From: Demequinaceae bacterium
GTDB lineage: Bacteria; Actinomycetota; Actinomycetes; Actinomycetales; Demequinaceae
DNA: 35,718 nucleotides
Direction: 5' to 3'
Assembly: GCA_024643505.1 (NCBI GenBank)
Contig: JAHEMW010000006.1
Location: forward strand, 1 to 35,718
Shown: positions 30,638-35,718 of the stretch, piece after piece
Layout: each line of letters begins with the position of its first letter
Numbering within the stretch: the stretch's first letter is position 1
Notes under the pieces: model-generated
The model's database searches: none
The model's input: the letters and a program-made list of their open reading frames with translations, nothing else
What the model was told of the DNA's origin: nothing
Translations under genes and position numbers: made by a program

Positions 30638-31510
30638 CTAAAGGACGATCCCGAACGACAGCAGCACCCCATAGGTGAGTCCGACGGCGCTCACGCCGCC
30701 GAAGATGACCGCCATTTGCGGGCCTTGGGCACGTAGCCGCATCGCAAGGCCGATCAACAGCGATGGCAGCGCGACCACCGTGGCGAGCAGCGCCCACGGG
30801 TGGACAAACGACACGACCACTGCGAGCGCGACGGGGACACCCATCGTCGCGGCGAAGAGCCGGCGAGCGCGGAAATCGCCGAGACGCACCGCGAGCGTGC
30901 GCTTGCCCGCGATCGCGTCGGTATCGATGTCGCGGATGTTGTTCACCAGCAACATCGCGACGGCGTAGAGGCCCACACCGATCGACGCGACCCACGACCA
31001 CCACGGCACTGAACCCGTTTGAACATACGCGGTGCCAATGGTCGCAACGGGCCCAAAGAAGATGAAGACGCTGACCTCGCCCCACCCCGAATAGCCATAG
31101 GGCCGGTTCGATCCCGTGTAATACCACGCGGCACCGATCGCGGCCGCGCCCACCGCGATCAGCCAGAGCTGGCCGGACAACACCGTGAGCGCGAGCCCGA
31201 GGACGGCGGCAACAGCAAAGAACGCGAATGCCGCCCGCCTCACCGTCGACGGCGCGGCGAGGCCACTCGCCGTGAGCCGGGCTGGGCCGACGCGGTCGAC
31301 GTCCGTGCCGCGCACGCCGTCGGAATAGTCATTTGCGTAGTTCACGGCAACCTGCAAGGCGAGCGCGACGCCGAGGGCGAGGAACGCGAGGGTGGCGTCA
31401 AATGCGTCAAGGTCGATCGCCACCGCTGTGCCCACGAACACGGGAGACACCGCACCCCAGAGCGTGCGTGGGCGTGCGCCCGCGAACCAGTCGGCGGCGG
31501 TCGTGCTCAC
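30638..31510 (-). CDS. menA: 1,4-dihydroxy-2-naphthoate polyprenyltransferase MenA
   Basis: A 290-residue UbiA-superfamily membrane enzyme that attaches the isoprenoid tail to dihydroxynaphthoate. The first Asp-rich motif is NYANDYSDGVRGTD (57-70), and the second is NNIRDIDTDAIAGKRTLAVRLG. About eight helices are visible. The opening WFAGARPRTLWGAVSPVFVG is typical of actinobacterial MenA. It starts at GTG 31510 with GGGAG five bases upstream, nine bases after the menE stop, so menE-menA form one unit. Confidence 0.95.
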   Translation of the reverse strand: MSTTAADWFAGARPRTLWGAVSPVFVGTAVAIDLDAFDATLAFLALGVALALQVAVNYANDYSDGVRGTDVDRVGPARLTASGLAAPSTVRRAAFAFFAVAAVLGLALTVLSGQLWLIAVGAAAIGAAWYYTGSNRPYGYSGWGEVSVFIFFGPVATIGTAYVQTGSVPWWSWVASIGVGLYAVAMLLVNNIRDIDTDAIAGKRTLAVRLGDFRARRLFAATMGVPVALAVVVSFVHPWALLATVVALPSLLIGLAMRLRAQGPQMAVIFGGVSAVGLTYGVLLSFGIVL

Positions 31511-31519
31511 AGCATCTCC

Positions 31520-32542
31520 CTAGGGTTGACGGCGCGCGAGCGACCGCGCGGCCGTGCGGTCAATCTTGCCACCCACGCCGAGGGGTAACGCATCGACGTA
31601 CACGACGTCGCGAGGTAGCGCGTGAGCGGGCAGGCGATCGCGCAGCAGCGCGCGCAGCGCTTCGGCGCTGCCTCGGTATCCAGCCGCCACGACCACCACG
31701 CGCTCGCCCCATTCGCTGTCGGGGACTCCCACGACAACACCGTCGAGCGTCGGTACGGTCGTCGCGAGCGCCCGTTCAACCGCTTCCGGATGCACCTTGT
31801 AGCCGCCCGTGACGATGACCTCGTCTGCCCGCCCGGCAACGACGAGCCGACCGCCCTCGATGCGCCCGACGTCGGGCATGGTGACCCACCGGACCCCAGC
31901 GATCGTGGTGAAGGCCGTGTTGTCGCCATCCTCATAGCCCGCCGCGAGCGTTGGTCCGGACACGCGAACACGTTCGTGGTCGAGACCGAACTCCACGCCG
32001 TCAAGCGCGACGCCGTCGTACACGCAGCCGCCGCAGGTCTCGGTCGAGCCGTACGTCTCGATCACGGGAAGTGCGTCGCGCTCCCCTCGCAGGGGGGCGC
32101 CTCCCACCAGGATCGCTCGAAATGCCGAGAGGGCGTCGCGGCCGGCGTGCGTCGCAAGCAGCCGACCCAGTTGCGTCGGCACGAGCGAGACATACTGGGG
32201 TCCACCGCTGTCGTGCGCAAGAGCGTCAGTCGCGCGCGCGAATGCTTCGGCGGTGAACGGGCCTTGCGGGAGGTGGTTCACGCGGGTGTCGGCGATCGCC
32301 GCGCGCGCGACCACCATCGCTCCGCCGATCCGCTCTGCAGGCAGCGCGAGCAACCAGGACCCAGCGCCGCCGAGCCGCGCATGAGTCGCGGCCGCAGAAG
32401 CGCGAATGGCGTCTGCGCCAAGAAGGACCGTCCGCGGCCGTCCCGTCGAACCGGAGGTGTCGACGGCCAGACCCAAAGCGCGCCCGCCGAGCACTGAGGC
32501 GACCGCCTCGAGCGGATTGCTTTCCAGACGCGCGTACTGCAT
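31520..32542 (-). CDS. menE: O-succinylbenzoate-CoA ligase MenE (short form)
   Basis: A 340-residue acyl-CoA synthetase, shorter than the usual 450-500, as is normal for actinobacterial MenE. It has the AMP-binding loop DTSGSTGRPRTVLLG, the adenine motif YGSTETCGGCVYDG, the hinge region VVAGRADEVIVTGGYKVHPE and the C-terminal catalytic Lys region GVGGKIDRTAARSLA. It makes OSB-CoA, the substrate of MenB. The ATG lacks a ribosome site, and TAGGCT lies six bases upstream. It is divergent from the DUF3048 gene with 34 bases between starts. Confidence 0.94.
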   Translation of the reverse strand: MQYARLESNPLEAVASVLGGRALGLAVDTSGSTGRPRTVLLGADAIRASAAATHARLGGAGSWLLALPAERIGGAMVVARAAIADTRVNHLPQGPFTAEAFARATDALAHDSGGPQYVSLVPTQLGRLLATHAGRDALSAFRAILVGGAPLRGERDALPVIETYGSTETCGGCVYDGVALDGVEFGLDHERVRVSGPTLAAGYEDGDNTAFTTIAGVRWVTMPDVGRIEGGRLVVAGRADEVIVTGGYKVHPEAVERALATTVPTLDGVVVGVPDSEWGERVVVVAAGYRGSAEALRALLRDRLPAHALPRDVVYVDALPLGVGGKIDRTAARSLARRQP

Positions 32543-32548
32543 GAGGTC

Positions 32549-32554
32549 AGCCTA
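32549..32554 (-). promoter_or_regulatory. -10 box of leaderless menE promoter
   Basis: TAGGCT on the minus strand is followed by six bases and ATG 32542. Confidence 0.55.
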
Positions 32555-32563
32555 GGCGGCCCC

Positions 32564-32569
32564 TACACT
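32564..32569 (+). promoter_or_regulatory. -10 box of leaderless DUF3048 gene promoter
   Basis: TACACT is followed by seven bases and ATG 32577. It faces the menE -10 with only 9 bp between the boxes. Confidence 0.55.
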
Positions 32570-32576
32570 GCCCGAT

Positions 32577-33659
32577 ATGACCGCCCGCATCGCGCTCGGC
32601 AGCACAGCGCTCCTGGTCTCCGTGGCGCTCGCTGTCACCGCCTGCGCTCCCGCAGCGGAAGTCCTCCCGGATCAGACCGTCACGGCGTCACCCGTGCCGT
32701 CCCGCGGGCCAGCGCCATCGCCGCCAGCGGATCCGCGACCCGAGGTCGTGTGGCCGCTCACGGGCGTCGACGCCGCCGGCAAGCCCGCCGCGGACCTTGC
32801 TCGGCCCGCCCTGTCAATCAAGATTGAAAATTCCGCAGCCGCAAAGCCGCAAGAGAACCTGCAGTACGCCGACATCGTGTTCGAGGAATATGTCGAGGCG
32901 GGCATATCGCGACTCATCGCTGTCTACCAATCGGCGTGGCCAAAGTCGGTCGGCCCGATCCGCTCGATGCGCCCCATGGATCCCAACATCATGAGCCAGC
33001 TGGGCGGGCCGCTCGTCTTCTCTGGCGCGCAGAAGCGATTCGTCAACGCGGCTGCCGCGACGGGCCTCAAGCTCATCACCCAGGACCTCGGGTCACCTGG
33101 CTTCTACCGCACGTCGGATAAGGCAGCACCGCACAACCTTCACGGGTATCTCGCGACCTTCGGTCAGCAGGTTCCGAAGGCGAAGGCGCCGCCTGAGCAG
33201 TGGGCGTTCGCTTATCCGGCCCGTTCCGCAACCGCGCAACGCGACGGCACGGTGGCGTCGTACATCGACATCTACATGTCGCCCTATGCGCAGCCGGAAT
33301 GGCGTTTCAGCGATTCAAAGCAGATGTGGATGCGCTACGAGGGCAAGGCCAAGCACGTCACCACTGACGGCACTCAATTGGCCGCCAAGAACGTGCTCAT
33401 GATGTGGGTGACAGTCCGCTACACGGGCGGCGGCGGCCACTCCTCGGTCCCGGAAACCCTCATCGCAGGCAAGAGCGGCTGGGGTTACCTCGCGTCCGGC
33501 AACAAGTTCGTCACGATCCGATGGTCCAAGAAGGGCCAGTGGGATCCGTTCGTCATCACGACATCGGAGGGCGCGCCGGTGACGCTCATCCCCGGCAAGA
33601 CGTGGGTGGAACTCGTCCCGAACAAGGGCGTTGCGCCAGGCAAGATCGACATCTCCTAG
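32577..33659 (+). CDS. DUF3048 (YerB-like) lipoprotein
   Basis: A 360-residue lipoprotein with lipobox VTAC (Cys23), a Pro-rich linker to about residue 60, then the DUF3048 domain (LSIKIENSAAAKPQ, ADIVFEEYVEAGISRLIAVYQS, VGPIRSMRPMD, FSGAQKRFV) and its C-terminal extension (WDPFVITTSEGAPVTLIPGKTWVELVP). Members are exported in Firmicutes and Actinobacteria, and their role is unknown. It is embedded between menE and menB but transcribed on the other strand, so a link with menaquinone is by position only. It is convergent with menB, seven bases between stops. Confidence 0.92.
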   Translation: MTARIALGSTALLVSVALAVTACAPAAEVLPDQTVTASPVPSRGPAPSPPADPRPEVVWPLTGVDAAGKPAADLARPALSIKIENSAAAKPQENLQYADIVFEEYVEAGISRLIAVYQSAWPKSVGPIRSMRPMDPNIMSQLGGPLVFSGAQKRFVNAAAATGLKLITQDLGSPGFYRTSDKAAPHNLHGYLATFGQQVPKAKAPPEQWAFAYPARSATAQRDGTVASYIDIYMSPYAQPEWRFSDSKQMWMRYEGKAKHVTTDGTQLAAKNVLMMWVTVRYTGGGGHSSVPETLIAGKSGWGYLASGNKFVTIRWSKKGQWDPFVITTSEGAPVTLIPGKTWVELVPNKGVAPGKIDIS

Positions 33660-33666
33660 CGGCGCC

Positions 33667-34596
33667 TCAGAATGCGTACGGAAACGCTGTCCAATCCGGA
33701 TCGCGGCGCTCAAGGAACGCATCGCGTCCCTCCTGGGCTTCGTCAGTCATGTAGGCAAGACGCGTGGCCTCTCCAGCGAACACCTGCTGGCCCGCGAGGC
33801 CGTCATCGGCAAGGTTGAACCCGAACTTCAGCATGCGAATCGCTTGTGGTGACTTCGTCGCGACGATTCGGGCGTACTCAAGTGCGCGCGTCTCAAGGTC
33901 CGCATGCGGCACCGACTCATTCACTGCGCCCCAACGTTCTGCCTCATCCGCCGAGTACTCGCGGCCAAGGAAGAAGATCTCGCGAGCCCGCTTGTCGCCG
34001 ACCTGGCGGGCAAGGAGCGCGGAACCATAGCCTGCGTCGAAGGACGCGACGTTGGCGTCCGTTTGCTTGAAACGTGCGTGCTCGCGCGATGCGATCGAGA
34101 GGTCTGCGACGACGTGCAGCGAGTGTCCGCCCCCTGCCGCCCAGCCGTTGACCGCCGCGATGACGACCTTTGGGCTGGTCCGCATGAGACGCTGCACTTC
34201 GAGGATGTGGAGGCGACCCCCGTGTCCGCTCCCGGCGTCGCCTGAGCCGTCGTACAGGTAGCCATCGCGGCCGCGGCTGCGCTGGTCGCCTCCTGAGCAA
34301 AACGCGTGGACGCCGTCAGCGGCCGGCCCGTTGCCGGTGATGATGACGGCAGCGACATCCGCGCTTTGGCGCGCGTGATCGATCGCGCGGTAGAGGTCGT
34401 CAACCGTTTGTGGCCTGAAGGCGTTGCGCACGTCGGGCCGATTGAACGCGATCCGCACGGCTGGGAGGTCCCTTTCGGCGCCGTCGGTGCGCTCCACCCA
34501 CCGGTGATACGTCATGTCACCATCGGCGAAGCCATCGACGGCGCGCCATTGGTTCGGATCCATGAGATCCGACACCGCCGCGGGGATGTCACTCAT
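33667..34596 (-). CDS. menB: 1,4-dihydroxy-2-naphthoyl-CoA synthase MenB
   Basis: A 309-residue crotonase-family enzyme that closes the naphthoquinone ring from OSB-CoA. Oxyanion and active-site blocks are FCSGGDQRSRGRDGY (99-113), AAVNGWAAGGGHSLHVVADL (about 148-166) and the Asp/Tyr region SFDAGYGSALLARQVG. The C-terminus ends DWTAFPYAF, as in MenB. The N-terminal extension of about 40 residues is normal for actinobacterial MenB. The ATG has no ribosome site. TAGGCT lies seven bases upstream. It is divergent from menC across 74 bases. Confidence 0.96.
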   Translation of the reverse strand: MSDIPAAVSDLMDPNQWRAVDGFADGDMTYHRWVERTDGAERDLPAVRIAFNRPDVRNAFRPQTVDDLYRAIDHARQSADVAAVIITGNGPAADGVHAFCSGGDQRSRGRDGYLYDGSGDAGSGHGGRLHILEVQRLMRTSPKVVIAAVNGWAAGGGHSLHVVADLSIASREHARFKQTDANVASFDAGYGSALLARQVGDKRAREIFFLGREYSADEAERWGAVNESVPHADLETRALEYARIVATKSPQAIRMLKFGFNLADDGLAGQQVFAGEATRLAYMTDEAQEGRDAFLERRDPDWTAFPYAF

Positions 34597-34603
34597 ACGG
34601 GCG

Positions 34604-34609
34604 AGCCTA
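34604..34609 (-). promoter_or_regulatory. -10 box of leaderless menB promoter
   Basis: TAGGCT on the minus strand is followed by seven bases and ATG 34596. Confidence 0.5.
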
Positions 34610-34658
34610 GCCCGCTCGTTCGCGACAATGGTCCGCGACCGCTCGCGTGCCTGCGGCG

Positions 34659-34664
34659 TAAGTT
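34659..34664 (+). promoter_or_regulatory. -10 box of leaderless menC promoter
   Basis: TAAGTT is followed by six bases and ATG 34671, with no ribosome site. Confidence 0.5.
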
Positions 34665-34670
34665 GTGGCC

Positions 34671-35540
34671 ATGGAGTTCCGCCCGTTTCGCATCGCGCTC
34701 ACGATGCCGTTTCGAGGCGTTCACCACCGAACTGGCGTTCTCATTCACGGTGCGGCGTGGGGCGAGTACTCTCCGTTCGCCGACTACTCGGCCGAGCGAG
34801 CGAGTCGCTGGTGGGCGGCGGCGATGGAGGCCGCGCGCGGTCAGTGGCCGACGCCCGTCCGTGAGGCGGTGCCAGTCAATTCGATCGTCCCGGACGTGTC
34901 CCCGGAGCTGGCGGCCGTCCTCGCCGTCGCAGGCGGCTGTCGCACCGCGAAAGTGAAGGTCGGCGGGCGCGACACTCTCGCTGCCGACGAGGCGCGCATC
35001 GAGGCGGTCGCCGCAGCGCTCGGGCCCTCCGGCCGAGTGCGGATCGACGTCAACGGCGCGTGGGACGTCGACCAGGCAGTTCGGGCGGTGCGTGCACTCG
35101 ACGCGGCCGCCCGGCGCGGGGGCGTCTCGGGCATCGAGTATGTGGAGCAGCCCTGCGCGAGCGTTGCGGAACTCGCGATGGTGCGCCGCCGCGTGTCGGT
35201 TCCCATCGCGGCGGACGAGTCGGTTCGGATTCCAGGCAATGCAGACGCGGTCGTTGCGGCGAGCGCAGCAGATCTCATTGTGCTGAAAGCCGCGCCGCTT
35301 GGGGGCGTGCGACGGAGTCTGTTGGTGGCAGAGCGGGCGGGGCTACCGTGCGTGGTTTCCTCGGCGATGGAGACCTCGGTGGGGCTGAGCGCCGAACTGG
35401 CGCTGGCGCTCGCACTTCCGGACCTGCCCTACGCCTGCGGCCTGGGTACGGGAGCCCTGCTCGCTGGCGATACGGTGGAACAGACACTGCTTCCTAGCAA
35501 CGGCATGATGCGGCAGCGGCCACTGGAGGTGATCGTGTGA
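34671..35540 (+). CDS. menC: O-succinylbenzoate synthase MenC
   Basis: A 289-residue enolase-superfamily dehydratase that makes o-succinylbenzoate. Catalytic lysine motif K94-V-K96 (RTAKVKVGG), metal ligands D127 (RIDVNGAW), E159 (YVEQPC) and D182 (ADESVR), and the second lysine K206 (LIVLKAAPLGG) are all present. It is shorter than enteric MenC in the same way as other actinobacterial forms. ATG 34671 is preferred over GTG 34665 because of the TAAGTT-N6 spacing. Its stop overlaps the menD start. Confidence 0.95.
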   Translation: MEFRPFRIALTMPFRGVHHRTGVLIHGAAWGEYSPFADYSAERASRWWAAAMEAARGQWPTPVREAVPVNSIVPDVSPELAAVLAVAGGCRTAKVKVGGRDTLAADEARIEAVAAALGPSGRVRIDVNGAWDVDQAVRAVRALDAAARRGGVSGIEYVEQPCASVAELAMVRRRVSVPIAADESVRIPGNADAVVAASAADLIVLKAAPLGGVRRSLLVAERAGLPCVVSSAMETSVGLSAELALALALPDLPYACGLGTGALLAGDTVEQTLLPSNGMMRQRPLEVIV

Positions 35541-35718
35541 GCGCTCGACCCTCTGCCGCGTTCGCGCGTGAACTCGTGAATGCGCTCGCCGTTCACGGCG
35601 TGGAAGATTTTGTCCTCGCGCCGGGCTCGCGTTCCGGTCCGCTCGCGCACGCGCTCGCTGAGGCGGGTTCGCGCAACCCGCCGCTCGGAGCGCCGCGCGT
35701 CAACCTTCATGTCCGCGT
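35537..35718 (+). CDS. menD: SEPHCHC synthase MenD, N-terminal part (cut by window end)
   Basis: About 60 residues are visible before the window ends. The ThDP-enzyme start FARELVNALAVHGVEDFVL and the MenD motif APGSRSGPLAHALAE identify it. MenD joins isochorismate and 2-oxoglutarate using thiamine diphosphate, which is of note because a TPP-regulated thiamine importer lies in the same window. GTG 35537 overlaps the menC stop (GTGA) and follows GGAGGTGATC, an almost full-length match to the anti-SD. Confidence 0.92.
   Translation, partial: MSARPSAAFARELVNALAVHGVEDFVLAPGSRSGPLAHALAEAGSRNPPLGAPRVNLHVR

Overview
The window is a GC-rich, densely coded actinobacterial chromosome segment. An HspR-type dnaK-grpE-dnaJ-hspR operon, an AURKAIP1-type bS22 mini-gene, a SigK/RskA pair and a menaquinone cluster all point to Actinobacteria. 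The LGFP protein, the class F-like sortase and the DUF4397 protein make Micrococcales my best guess (Demequinaceae/Cellulomonadaceae-like, inferred without any search). There is no tRNA, rRNA, insertion sequence, phage gene or CRISPR array, and no gene-free stretch above 300 bases.

Layout. 1-2.3 kb: an ECF sigma factor fused to a zinc-finger/membrane/Gly-rich repeat tail that runs off the left edge, divergent from a protein with a decayed GGDEF-like domain. 2.3-4.1 kb: a DrrAB-type ABC exporter. 4.1-8.2 kb: the DnaK chaperone operon with HspR operators (HAIR) over its promoter. 8.3-10.6 kb: a secreted lysozyme-like/LGFP-repeat wall protein. 10.8-14.2 kb: a thiamine-type ABC importer (thiB-thiP-thiQ order) under a TPP riboswitch. 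14.3-14.8 kb: dcd. 15.0-17.6 kb: a large protein combining a pyruvyltransferase-like and a GT8 domain. 17.7-20.6 kb: DUF4397 surface protein, sortase, SigK-like sigma and RskA-like anti-sigma. 20.6-22.7 kb: Ktr/Trk potassium uptake. 22.8-35.7 kb: a block (HTH, bS22, HAD phosphatase, glutaredoxin, histidine phosphatase, ResA, CcdA, ResB, CcsB, GT4, menA, menE, menB, menC, menD) whose order resembles, from memory, a compacted M. tuberculosis Rv0500A-Rv0555 region.

How the genes work together. The last third joins cytochrome c maturation (disulfide reduction plus haem ligation, System II) with menaquinone synthesis, i.e. respiratory-chain assembly. The 17.7-20.6 kb operon looks like a self-contained surface-display module with its own sigma/anti-sigma switch. 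The left end holds a second envelope-linked sigma factor of a quite different, single-polypeptide design.

The most distinctive points are the sigma factor with a perfect 39-bp tandem repeat, the degenerate GGDEF protein, the sortase with a lipobox in the SigK operon, the composite glycosyltransferase, the clearly readable TPP-riboswitch expression platform, and a widespread leaderless promoter design (TANNNT, 6-7 bases, start codon), including very compact divergent pairs. No clearly new defence or mobile system was found.
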